A stretch of 64,000 nt of DNA from Roseitalea porphyridii. Its GTDB lineage: Bacteria > Pseudomonadota > Alphaproteobacteria > Rhizobiales > Rhizobiaceae. The notes below the pieces were generated by a model. It was not told the origin of the DNA. It was given only the letters and a program-made list of their open reading frames with translations, and did not search any database. The position numbers and the translations under genes were made by a program. Of the stretch, positions 45,603-54,126 are shown in pieces. Where the stretch lies: contig NZ_CP036532.1 in the NCBI RefSeq assembly GCF_004331955.1, positions 2,604,001 through 2,668,000 on the forward strand, given 5' to 3'. How positions within the stretch are numbered: position 1 is the stretch's first letter; every line of letters begins with the position of its first letter.

Positions 45603-46928
45603 ATGGCCAGCCATGTCTTCGGCCGCGGCCCGGCGCCGCTGCCCGTCGCCGCGCGCGGTGAAGGGTGCTACATCTTCGACGATGCCGGCCGGGCCTACCT
45701 TGACGGGTCGGGCGGCGCGGCGGTCTCCTGTCTGGGCCATTCCGACCCGGACGTGCGCGCCGCCATGCATGCCCAGCTCGACCGGATCGCCTTCGCCCAC
45801 ACCGGCTTCTTCACCTCCGAACCGGCCGAGGAACTGGCGGCGCTCCTTTGCGCGCATGCGCCCGAAGGCATCGGAAAGGTCTATCTTCTTTCGGGCGGCT
45901 CCGAGGCGGTCGAGGCGGCGATCAAGCTGGCAAGGCAGTATTTCCTGGAGACCGGCCAGCCCGACCGGCACAGGCTGATCGCCCGGCGACAGTCCTATCA
46001 CGGCAACACGCTGGGCGCGCTGGCCGCCGGCGGCAACGCCTGGCGGCGCGAGAAGTATGCGCCGCTGCTGGTCGAGACCCACCACATCGCGCCGTGTTTC
46101 GAGTATCATTTCCGCGGCGACGACGAGAGCGCGTTCGACTATGGCCAGCGCGTCGCCAACGAACTGGACGCCGAGATCGAGCGGCTGGGACCCGAAACGG
46201 TCATGGCGTTCATCGCCGAGCCGGTGGTCGGCGCGACCGCCGGCGCGGTGCCCGCCGTCGAGGGCTATTTCCGGCGCATCCGCGAGATCTGCGACCGGCA
46301 CGGCGTGCTGCTGATCCTCGACGAGGTGATGTGCGGCATGGGCCGCACCGGCACGCTGTTCGCCTGCGAGCAGGACGGCATCGCACCCGATATCGTCACC
46401 ATCGCCAAGGGGCTGGGCGCGGGCTACGCGCCGATCGGCGCGATGCTGTGCTCGGACACGATCCATGCGGCGATCGCGTCCGGCTCGGGCAGCTTCCAGC
46501 ACGGCCACACCTATCACGGCCATCCGCTCGCCGCCGCCGCCGGCCGCGCCGTGCTCGGCGCGATTCTCGACCGCGGTCTTCTGGACCAGGTGCAAACGCG
46601 CGGGCAGACGCTCTCCGCCGCGCTCGACGCGCGGTTCGGCCAGCACCCCCCTGTCGGCGACATCAGGGGGCGGGGCCTGTTCCGCGGTCTCGAACTGGTC
46701 GAGGACCGGACGACGAAGCAGAGCTTCGATCCGGCCCGCCGTCTGCACGCGAAGATCAAGGCGGCGGCGATGGACGAGGGGCTGATCTGCTATCCGGCAG
46801 GCGGCACGGTCGACGGCCGCAATGGCGACCATGTGCTGCTCGCCCCGCCCTTCATCATCTCCGAGGACGAGATCGGCATGCTGGTCGACCGCCTCGCCCG
46901 CGCGGTCGACACCGCCCTCGCCGCCTGA
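45603..46928 (+). CDS. Class III PLP-dependent aminotransferase
   Basis: A 441-residue fold-type I aminotransferase. The PLP lysine is K269 in TIAKGLGAGYAPIG, the aspartate that contacts the pyridine nitrogen is D240 in LILDEVMCG, and SGGSEAVEAAIKLAR (about 98-112) forms the phosphate cradle. Members use omega-amino acids such as beta-alanine, taurine or GABA, or diamines, with pyruvate or 2-oxoglutarate. It begins 3 bp after the stress-protein gene, so it is in the TRAP operon and probably acts on the imported compound. Substrate unresolved. Confidence 0.88.
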   Translation: MASHVFGRGPAPLPVAARGEGCYIFDDAGRAYLDGSGGAAVSCLGHSDPDVRAAMHAQLDRIAFAHTGFFTSEPAEELAALLCAHAPEGIGKVYLLSGGSEAVEAAIKLARQYFLETGQPDRHRLIARRQSYHGNTLGALAAGGNAWRREKYAPLLVETHHIAPCFEYHFRGDDESAFDYGQRVANELDAEIERLGPETVMAFIAEPVVGATAGAVPAVEGYFRRIREICDRHGVLLILDEVMCGMGRTGTLFACEQDGIAPDIVTIAKGLGAGYAPIGAMLCSDTIHAAIASGSGSFQHGHTYHGHPLAAAAGRAVLGAILDRGLLDQVQTRGQTLSAALDARFGQHPPVGDIRGRGLFRGLELVEDRTTKQSFDPARRLHAKIKAAAMDEGLICYPAGGTVDGRNGDHVLLAPPFIISEDEIGMLVDRLARAVDTALAA

Positions 46929-47006
46929 ACCGAGCCACCGGCCGGCGATTGACCTTGGGTTCGATGCCGGTATTGTCCGCCGCGCCGCCGACGACAAGGA
47001 GCGACC

Positions 47007-50000
47007 TTGGCAAAGGACAGGGACAACAGGGACTTCCCGATCGTCGGCGTGGGCGCCTCCGCCGGCGGGCTTGAAGCCTACCGGCAGTTTCTCGACGGGC
47101 TGCCGGCCAACACCGGCGCGGCCTTCGTCTTCATCCAGCATCTCGACCCGAACCACGACAGCATGATGGCCGAACTGCTGGTCAAGTATACCGACATGCC
47201 CGTCGAGCAGGCCGAGCAGGACACCGCGCTCAGGCCAAACCATGTCTATGTCATCCCGCCCAACCGGTTCATGCGCATCATCGATCACGGCCTGTTCCTG
47301 GAGGAGCCCGAACAGCAACACGGCGTGCGCCTGTCGATCGATCATTTCTTCCGCTCGATGGCCGAGGTGCGCGGCGAACGGGCGATCGGCGTGCTGCTGT
47401 CGGGCACCGGATCGGACGGCACGCTCGGCATGCGCGAGATCAAGGCCGCCGGCGGCGTCGCCATCGTGCAGGCGCCGCAGAGCGCCGAATATGACGGCAT
47501 GCCGAGATCGGCGATCGCCTCGGGCGAGGTCGACTTCGTGCTGCCGGTCGCCGGGATGGGTGATGCGCTCGCCTCGCTGTTCGACCGGCCGCTGCTCAGA
47601 TCCGACGAACGCCGCACGGGCCTGGCCGAAAGCGCGGCCGAGCAGTTCGCCACGGTCCTGAACCTGCTGCGCGCCCACACCGACTATGATTTCCGCTGCT
47701 ACAAGAAGGCGACGCTCGAGCGGCGCATCCAGCGCAGGATGGGCCTGCACAAGGCCGACACGCTCGACGAATATGTCGAACTGCTGCGCGAAAGGCCCGC
47801 CGAGGTCGGCAAGCTCTACAAGGACATCCTGATCGGCGTGACGCGTTTCTTCCGCGATCCGGAGGCATGGGAGGCGCTCGAAACCGACGCGCTGACGCAG
47901 CTGATCCGCGAAAAACGGGCCGGCGCGCCGCTGCGCATCTGGGTGCCCGGCTGCGCCAGCGGCGAGGAGGCCTATACGCTCGCCATGCTCGTCCACGAGC
48001 AGATGCTAAGGCAGAACAAGGACCTCGACCTGCAGATCTTCGCCACCGACCTCAGCGAGGAGGCGATCGCCATCGCGCGCGGTGGCCGCTATCCGGCCTC
48101 CGTGGCGGTCGACGTGCCCGGGCGCTTCTTCGAGAAATATCTCGCCGTCGACGGCGACCATGCGCGGGTCGTCAAGCGGCTGCGCGAGACGGTCGTGTTC
48201 GCCATCCAGAACGTGATCTCCGATCCGCCGTTCTCCAACATCGACCTGATCTCCTGCCGCAACCTGATGATCTATCTGGAGCCCGACATCCAGAAGCGGA
48301 TGATCGAACTGTTCCACTTCGCGCTGGCGCCCGAGGGGGTGCTGTTCCTTGGCCCCTCGGAATCGGGCGAGCGGCCGCGCCGCATGTTCGAGCCGCTCTC
48401 CAAGACCTACCGCATCTACCGGCGCGGCGAGAGCAAGCGCCAGCGCCAGGGCAGCTTCCCCATCCTGCCCGCCCGCGATCGTCGCTCGATCGTCGGCGAG
48501 GACGGCGCGCCGGCGGCCGACATGGGCCAGACGGGCGGGCCCGAGCTGGCCCGGCGCATTCTGCTCGAACGGTTCGCGCCTGCGAGCGTGCTCGTCGACA
48601 AGCGCTTCGAGGTCCAGTATTTCCACGGCCCCGTGCGCGACTATCTGGATTTTCCGACGGGCGAGCCGACCAGCGATGTCACCTCCATGGCGGTCGAGGG
48701 GCTGCGCTCGAAGCTGCGCGGGGCGCTGACCCAGGCCGTCGATACCGGGGGGCGCGCCGAGGCGATCGCCCGCAGCGTGCGCCGCAGCGGCAGCGAGGTG
48801 GCGGTCCGGGTGCAGGCCGAGCCGGTGCGCATCGGCAAGGAAGCGGCCCCGCTGATCCTTGTCAGCTTCGAGGACATCTCCGACCCGCGCGACCATGACG
48901 AGGCGGTCGCCGCGCGCGAGGCCGCCCGCAAGGCGAGCGCAGACGAACCGCTGGTCCAGCAACTCGAATACGAACTGCAGGCGACCAAGGAAGACCTGCA
49001 GTCGACGATCGAGGAACTGGAAACGGCCAACGAGGAGCTCAAGGCCTCCAACGAGGAGGTGATGAGCATGAACGAGGAGCTTCAGTCGACCAACGAGGAG
49101 CTGGAGACCTCGCGCGAGGAACTGCAGTCGCTCAACGAGGAACTGTCCACGGTCAACAACCAGCTCGAGGAGAAGGTGTCCGAGGTCGAGGCCTCCAACA
49201 ATGATCTGAGCAATCTGCTGCGCTCGACCAACATCGCCACGATCTTCCTCGACACCGATCTGTGCATCCGCCGCTTCACGCCGGCCACGCGCGAGCTGAT
49301 GCGCATCATCGACACCGACGTCGGCCGGCCGATCGACGATCTCGCCCCGCGCGTCAACGATCCGGGCCTGTACCGGGACGCCGCCCGGGTGCTCGACAAG
49401 CTGCAGCCGCTCGAGGCGGCGGTCGAGAACGACGAGGGCCAGCACTTCATCCGCCGCATCCAGCCCTACCGGACCGCCGACAACAAGATCGAGGGCGTCG
49501 TCGTCACCTTCGCCGACGTCACCAGCCTGCGCCGGGCGGCCGAGCAGACCCGCAAGCGCGAGCGTCAGCAGGAGGCGATCGCCGATCTGGGCCGGATCGC
49601 GCTTAGCGACGAGCCGCTTACGGCGCTGTTCGACCGGGCCTGCCTCGACCTGCAGGAGCACCTCAATGTCGGCCTTGCCAAGGTGCTCGAACTGGAACCG
49701 GACGGCGGGCATCTGCGGATGGTTGCCGGCCGCGGCTGGCAGGACGGGCTGGTCGGCCATGCGCGCGTCGACACCGACACCGGCTCGCAGGCCGGCTACA
49801 CGCTGCAGCGCTCGGCGCCAGTCGTCGTCCAGGACTTCGCCGACGAGAAGCGCTTCAAGGCGCCGCAACTGCTCAAGGACCATGATGTGGTCTGCGGCGC
49901 CAGCGTGATCATCGGCCCGACCAACGCGCCGTTCGGCGTGCTCGGCGCGCACGACACCGAGACCGGCGTGTGCGGGTTCGACGTCGACGACATCAACTTC

Positions 50001-51029
50001 ATGCAGACGGTCGCCAACACGCTGTGGCTGGCCATCTGCGCGCAAAAGGCGACCGAGGCGATCGAAAGCGAGCGCGAGGAACTGCGCCAGATGATCGATG
50101 CGGTGCCGTTCCGCTTCGCCGTGATCGGCGCGGACGAGCGCTTCAGGATGGTCAACGCGGCGCACGGCCAGGGCGACGTGGCGCCCGAGGACATCGAAGG
50201 CAGGACCGTCAGGGAGGTGATCGGCGACGACGCATACGCCCGGGTCCGTCCGGAGATCGCGGCGGTGCGGGCCGGCGAGCACCGGCGGTTCGAACTGACC
50301 GGTTCGGCCGCCAATGGCGCGCCACGCGTGCAGCTCGTCAGCTACACCCCGCGCGAGCGCGACGGCGGCCAGGCGGGCTTTTACGCCGCCTCGGTCGACA
50401 TCACCGAGCGCAAGCGCGAGGAAGAGCGCCTGCAGGTGATCTCGGCCGAGCTCGACCACCGCGTCAAGAACATCCTGGCGACGATCAACTCGATCGCCCG
50501 GCTGGCCGGCCGCAACGCGACCTCGCTCGTCGACTACCGCACCGATCTCGAGGAGCGCATCCAGTCGCTCGCCCGCGCCCACCAGATGCTCGCCAGTTCG
50601 CAATGGGAAGGCATGTCGGTGCGTGATCTGATCGAACGCGAGCTCGAGCCCTATCTGGGCGGCAACTCCGATGCGATCGCGATCGAGGGGCCGGACCTGA
50701 TGTTCACGCCGGCCGCGGCCCAGTCGATGGCGCTCGTGGTGCACGAACTGGCCACCAACGCCAGCAAGTACGGCGCGCTCAAGGGCCGCGCCGGCAAGCT
50801 GTCGATCCGCTGGCGGATCGAGACCGAGAGCGACCCGGTGCTCGCCTTCTCCTGGCACGAGGATGGTCTGAAGAATATCGAACCGCCCTCGCGCAAGGGC
50901 TTTGGCTCGAACGTCATCGACGGGATCATCAGGGCCCATTGCGAGGGCGAGACGCGGATCGACTACCGCCCGAGCGGCCTGCACTACGACCTGCGGCTGC
51001 CGGCGGACTGTTTTTCGCGGAACGTCTGA
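47007..51029 (+). CDS. CheB-CheR-PAS-GAF-HWE hybrid sensor histidine kinase
   Basis: A 1340-residue cytoplasmic protein translated from TTG (AAGGAG 5 bases upstream). Order: CheB methylesterase (about 8-190, VGASAGGLEA, SGTGSDGT); CheR methyltransferase (about 210-480, ATLERRIQRRM, VPGCASGEEAYTLAM); a PAS-like segment; a Gln/Glu-rich coiled coil (about 650-735); PAS (about 740-850); GAF (about 860-1015); PAS (1025-1140); and an HWE-type kinase (1145-1335) with phospho-acceptor motif DHRVKN, HELATNASKYGAL and the tryptophan motif SWHEDG. No chemoreceptor gene is nearby, so the chemotaxis-type domains probably serve a signalling role outside chemotaxis. Confidence 0.92.
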   Translation: MAKDRDNRDFPIVGVGASAGGLEAYRQFLDGLPANTGAAFVFIQHLDPNHDSMMAELLVKYTDMPVEQAEQDTALRPNHVYVIPPNRFMRIIDHGLFLEEPEQQHGVRLSIDHFFRSMAEVRGERAIGVLLSGTGSDGTLGMREIKAAGGVAIVQAPQSAEYDGMPRSAIASGEVDFVLPVAGMGDALASLFDRPLLRSDERRTGLAESAAEQFATVLNLLRAHTDYDFRCYKKATLERRIQRRMGLHKADTLDEYVELLRERPAEVGKLYKDILIGVTRFFRDPEAWEALETDALTQLIREKRAGAPLRIWVPGCASGEEAYTLAMLVHEQMLRQNKDLDLQIFATDLSEEAIAIARGGRYPASVAVDVPGRFFEKYLAVDGDHARVVKRLRETVVFAIQNVISDPPFSNIDLISCRNLMIYLEPDIQKRMIELFHFALAPEGVLFLGPSESGERPRRMFEPLSKTYRIYRRGESKRQRQGSFPILPARDRRSIVGEDGAPAADMGQTGGPELARRILLERFAPASVLVDKRFEVQYFHGPVRDYLDFPTGEPTSDVTSMAVEGLRSKLRGALTQAVDTGGRAEAIARSVRRSGSEVAVRVQAEPVRIGKEAAPLILVSFEDISDPRDHDEAVAAREAARKASADEPLVQQLEYELQATKEDLQSTIEELETANEELKASNEEVMSMNEELQSTNEELETSREELQSLNEELSTVNNQLEEKVSEVEASNNDLSNLLRSTNIATIFLDTDLCIRRFTPATRELMRIIDTDVGRPIDDLAPRVNDPGLYRDAARVLDKLQPLEAAVENDEGQHFIRRIQPYRTADNKIEGVVVTFADVTSLRRAAEQTRKRERQQEAIADLGRIALSDEPLTALFDRACLDLQEHLNVGLAKVLELEPDGGHLRMVAGRGWQDGLVGHARVDTDTGSQAGYTLQRSAPVVVQDFADEKRFKAPQLLKDHDVVCGASVIIGPTNAPFGVLGAHDTETGVCGFDVDDINFMQTVANTLWLAICAQKATEAIESEREELRQMIDAVPFRFAVIGADERFRMVNAAHGQGDVAPEDIEGRTVREVIGDDAYARVRPEIAAVRAGEHRRFELTGSAANGAPRVQLVSYTPRERDGGQAGFYAASVDITERKREEERLQVISAELDHRVKNILATINSIARLAGRNATSLVDYRTDLEERIQSLARAHQMLASSQWEGMSVRDLIERELEPYLGGNSDAIAIEGPDLMFTPAAAQSMALVVHELATNASKYGALKGRAGKLSIRWRIETESDPVLAFSWHEDGLKNIEPPSRKGFGSNVIDGIIRAHCEGETRIDYRPSGLHYDLRLPADCFSRNV

Positions 51030-51067
51030 GGCGACCGGGCGTTGATGGCGTTTGAAGGGAGTTTGCC

Positions 51068-51406
51068 ATCCGCATTCTGATCGTGGAAGACGAAGCGCTG
51101 GTCGCGCTCGATCTGGCGACCCAGATGGAGGACCTCGGTCACGAGGTCGTCGGGCCGGCGCACAGCGTCGAACAGGCCATGCCGCTCGCCGAAGGCGAAG
51201 CGCTTGATTTCGCGCTGCTGGACATCAATCTGCGCGGCCGCCAGAGCACGCCGGTGGCGCAGGCGTTGATCGCACGCGGCATACCGCTGGTTTTCCTGTC
51301 GGGTTACGACAGCCCTCAGATGGTCGAGGATCTGGGCGCGGTGCGCGTGCTGCCGAAGCCGGTCCAGCCGCGCACGCTCGGCCAGCTCCTCAGCGAGGTG
51401 GCCTGA
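51068..51406 (+). CDS. Orphan receiver-domain response regulator with non-canonical start
   Basis: A single receiver domain of 112 residues beginning IRILIVEDEALVAL. The phospho-acceptor aspartate is in LLDINLRG, the switch serine in FLSGYD, the lysine in LPKPVQ. It has no output domain, as usual for partners of HWE kinases, and follows the hybrid kinase by 38 bp. AAGGGAG is placed 6 bases before ATC at 51068, where the family has Met; the frame holds no ATG. The only ordinary start, GTG at 51083, would remove the first beta-strand. ATC initiation, a point mutation or a sequence error are all possible. Confidence 0.75.
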   Translation: MRILIVEDEALVALDLATQMEDLGHEVVGPAHSVEQAMPLAEGEALDFALLDINLRGRQSTPVAQALIARGIPLVFLSGYDSPQMVEDLGAVRVLPKPVQPRTLGQLLSEVA

Positions 51407-51425
51407 CGCATCGGCGCGGCCGGCA

Positions 51426-51458
51426 TGCCATCGCCCGCCCCTCAGGGCGGTCATGGCA
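51426..51458. terminator. Stem-loop between the receiver gene and tRNA-Lys
   Basis: An outer 6-bp pair (TGCCAT / ATGGCA) and an inner perfect pair (CCGCCC / GGGCGG, 4-base loop) form a strong hairpin between the convergent receiver and tRNA genes. No T-run follows on the plus strand. It may act as a bidirectional transcription barrier. Confidence 0.5.
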
Positions 51459-51479
51459 GCGATGCTATTTCGGGAAATC

Positions 51480-51555
<76 letters not shown>

Positions 51556-51675
51556 GGGAAGGCCGGTATTTAGGCCGGCCGGGCGGTCGTGTAAAGACGC
51601 ACCGATAGCCATCTTCGACCAAAGAGAGCGACCGGCGGGTGCGATGGTTCGCCGGGCCCAGGATCTCCGACTTGG

Positions 51676-51720
51676 GGAAGCAACGGACCCGCCGGCAGCG
51701 CGGGCGGATCCGTTGCTTCC
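51676..51720. terminator. Long hairpin downstream of the DJ-1/PfpI gene
   Basis: A perfect 12-bp outer stem (GGAAGCAACGGA and its complement at 51709-51720) encloses an inner CCCGC/GCGGG stem. It lies 34 bp beyond the stop codon of the minus-strand DJ-1/PfpI gene. No T-run follows, so it may protect or end that transcript. Confidence 0.6.
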
Positions 51721-51754
51721 TGTGTGGACCGTCGGCCGGCCGGAACCGGCCTCG

Positions 51755-52321
51755 TCAGGCCGCGAGCTTGCGCGGCTGGTGGCGGCCTTCCTCGACCTCC
51801 TCGACGATCTTGCCGATGAACGCGTCCAGATCGCCCGGATTGCGCGAGGTGATCAGCGCGTTGTCGACGACCACCGGCTCGTCGCGCCAGTCCGCGCCGG
51901 CATTGACCATGTCGGTCCTGATCGAATGGTAGGAGGTAAGCTGGTGACCCTTCGTCGCGCCGGCTTCGGCCAGAAGCCACGGCGCATGGCAGATGGCGGC
52001 CAGCGGCTTGCCCGAGCGGAAGAAGTCGGCGATGAAGGCGACCGCCTTGTCCTCGACCCGCAGAAGGTCCGGGTTGATCTGCCCGCCCGGCAGGACGAGC
52101 GCGTCATAGTCCTCGACGCTGATGTCGGTCAGCGCCTTGTCGACCGGCACGGTCTCGCCCCAGTCGTCCTTGTCCCAGCTTCGGATGGCGCCGGTCTCGG
52201 GCGAAGCGACGTGAACGGTCGCGCCCTTCTCGCGCAGGCGCTCGAGCGGCTCGAACAGTTCGGACTTTTCAAAGCCGTGCGTTGCGAGGATGACGATCCT
52301 GGCGTCTGAAATCGATGGCAT
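51755..52321 (-). CDS. DJ-1/PfpI family protein (type 1 glutamine amidotransferase-like)
   Basis: A 188-residue protein from ATG 52321 (GAGGAG upstream). The nucleophile elbow AICHAPW holds the conserved cysteine, and LPGGQINPD and TSYHSIRTD are typical of the PfpI/YhbO branch, which is linked to stress and to deglycase or glyoxalase-like activities. It is a single cytoplasmic domain of standard length. It lies just downstream of the PhzF gene in the same orientation, 61 bp apart. Confidence 0.9.
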   Translation of the reverse strand: MPSISDARIVILATHGFEKSELFEPLERLREKGATVHVASPETGAIRSWDKDDWGETVPVDKALTDISVEDYDALVLPGGQINPDLLRVEDKAVAFIADFFRSGKPLAAICHAPWLLAEAGATKGHQLTSYHSIRTDMVNAGADWRDEPVVVDNALITSRNPGDLDAFIGKIVEEVEEGRHQPRKLAA

Positions 52322-52382
52322 GGCGAACTCCTCATTGGTGCTTTCGTTCGCCAACGCCGCGCCGCGATGTCCGTTCCGGCAT

Positions 52383-53285
52383 TCAGACCAGAAGCTGTCC
52401 CTCGGCGACCTTGACCGCATGCCCGCCTATCCGCGCGGCGTCGATGGCGCCGTTGCGGCCGGTGATCTCCAGCCGGATGCGCGAGGGCCGGCCCATCTCG
52501 ACGCCCTGCTCGATCCAGCACGCGTTCGGCCCTTCCGACAGCCCGTCGAACAGGTGCACGGCCCCGGCGAATGCCGCCGCCGCCGAGCCGGTCGCCGCGT
52601 CCTCGGGGATGCCGTGATGTGGGCCGAACATGCGTGTGTGGAAGCTCGCGTCGTGCGCGACGGTCTGCCGGCAATAGACATAGGGACACAACACGTCGAG
52701 CGGGTCCTCGCCCGGCAAATGCGACAGCCACGACGCTTCGTCGAAACGGGCGCGCCCGATCGCATCGAGATCGGCGACCGGCACGCACAGATAGGGCACG
52801 CCCGCGCTCCACTGGCTGATGCGGTGGTTCTCGAAGCCGATCTCGTTCGGCGACAGGCCGAGCGCGGCGGCCACCGCGCCCACATCGAGCACCGGCTCGT
52901 GCGCCTCGGGCAGGCGCGGCAGGTCGAACTCGGCATAGGCGACCGTGCCGCCATGCAGGGCGACGCGCACCGGCCCGACCTTCTCCTCGATCACGATCAG
53001 CCGGTCGAGCGGCCCGCCGTCGCGTTCGGCCAGCGCGATCGCCCCGCCGACGGTCGGATGGCCGGCAAACGGCAGTTCGCCGCCGGGCATGAAGATGCGC
53101 GCCGCGCAGGTGTGCGCGGAATTGTCCGGCGGCAGCAGGAAGATCGTCTCCGACAGGTTGAACTCGCGCGCGATCCGCGCCATCGCCGCATCGTCCAGCC
53201 CTTCGGCCTCGAAGACGACGGCCAGCGGATTGCCGGCGAGCGCGGTGTCGGTGAACACGTCGTAGACGGCATAGGCGCGACTCAT
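52383..53285 (-). CDS. PhzF family isomerase-like protein
   Basis: A 300-residue protein with the two-fold diaminopimelate-epimerase-like architecture. The family's catalytic glutamate is in FNLSETIF (about residue 45), GGELPFAGHPTVG forms the first half-site, and PEDAATGSAAAAF the second. Members other than phenazine-pathway PhzF mostly have unknown substrates. The start at 53285 has GGGAGAG upstream and overlaps the Nudix gene by 4 bp (ATGA), so the two are coupled. Confidence 0.9.
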   Translation of the reverse strand: MSRAYAVYDVFTDTALAGNPLAVVFEAEGLDDAAMARIAREFNLSETIFLLPPDNSAHTCAARIFMPGGELPFAGHPTVGGAIALAERDGGPLDRLIVIEEKVGPVRVALHGGTVAYAEFDLPRLPEAHEPVLDVGAVAAALGLSPNEIGFENHRISQWSAGVPYLCVPVADLDAIGRARFDEASWLSHLPGEDPLDVLCPYVYCRQTVAHDASFHTRMFGPHHGIPEDAATGSAAAAFAGAVHLFDGLSEGPNACWIEQGVEMGRPSRIRLEITGRNGAIDAARIGGHAVKVAEGQLLV

Positions 53286-53986
53286 CGGCGCTCTCCCTTT
53301 TCCTGATCGTCGAAATGCCACAGGGCCAGCGCCCGCGCATAGTCGCGCAGCGGCGCGGCCTCGGCGGCCGAGCGGATCGCCAGCACCGCGTCGACCTCGT
53401 CATCGCCCGTGCGCGCCTGATGGGCGCGGACCCGCTCGGCGCAGGCCTCGAACGACAGCGCCAGCCGGCAGCGCCGGGCGACGTGCCAGGCATTGTCGGC
53501 CCGCGATCCGATCATCATCGCATCGAAGGTTTCGGGCGCCGGCTCGAGCCCCGTCTCCTCGGCCAGTTCGCGGCGGATGTTGGTGTCGATATCGATCGCG
53601 CCGCCGGTCGCATCGGCCGGGTCGAGCGATCCGGCCGGGAAATAGAGCTGGCCGGCATTGGCGGTGTGGCCGGCCATGCGGATCGCCAGCAGCGCGCCGT
53701 CCGCCGTCACCGGCAGCGAGGTGCCGGTGATGTGCGTCGCCGACGGGTCGCGGCCATGGTCGCGCCAGTAAAGGAAGGTGGCGAAGTCGGTGCGGTGCGC
53801 CCGCCCGGTCAGCACGCCGCCCTCGACCGAAACCTCCGTGAACAGGAATTGCGGCCCGTTCCACAGGCGCGGGTTGGCCGCCGTCGCCCGGCGCCAGTGC
53901 GCGGCGATGGCTTCCCGGTGGCGCATCGCGAAATCGAGCGGCGCATCGGTCAGGTGAAGGTCTGTCGAATCGATGGCGGCGATCAT
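53282..53986 (-). CDS. Nudix hydrolase
   Basis: A 234-residue protein from ATG 53986. The Nudix signature is recognisable but degenerate in its first half: RRELAEETGLEP is kept, while the upstream glycine-glutamate spacing is altered (GSLDPADATGG). This type resembles NUDIX proteins with an N-terminal extension that act on coenzyme-like or unknown pyrophosphates. It overlaps phzF by 4 bp. It is divergent from the FNR-box gene. Confidence 0.78.
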   Translation of the reverse strand: MIAAIDSTDLHLTDAPLDFAMRHREAIAAHWRRATAANPRLWNGPQFLFTEVSVEGGVLTGRAHRTDFATFLYWRDHGRDPSATHITGTSLPVTADGALLAIRMAGHTANAGQLYFPAGSLDPADATGGAIDIDTNIRRELAEETGLEPAPETFDAMMIGSRADNAWHVARRCRLALSFEACAERVRAHQARTGDDEVDAVLAIRSAAEAAPLRDYARALALWHFDDQEKGERR

Positions 53987-54056
53987 GGCCGGTCCATAGC
54001 ACGGGCCGGCCGCGTCCGCCCTGCCCCATCGGTCCGTCTCGGCGCGGTCTGGCAGG

Positions 54057-54070
54057 TTGATCTGGATCAA
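54057..54070. promoter_or_regulatory. Perfect FNR/FixK box
   Basis: TTGATCTGGATCAA matches the FNR/FixK/FnrL consensus TTGAT-N4-ATCAA exactly. Its centre is about 39-41 bp upstream of a plausible start point, given a TATAAG -10-like motif at 54090-54095. This is class II activator geometry for the membrane-protein gene that starts at 54127. Confidence 0.75.
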
Positions 54071-54126
54071 CTATATAAACAATCACGAATATAAGATTGC
54101 GCCTATACACCAATGGAGATTCCTCG

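Noticed and set aside
48006-50984. 992-codon open frame antisense to the hybrid kinase
   Set aside because: A shadow of a GC-rich conserved gene; no ribosome-binding site or domain.
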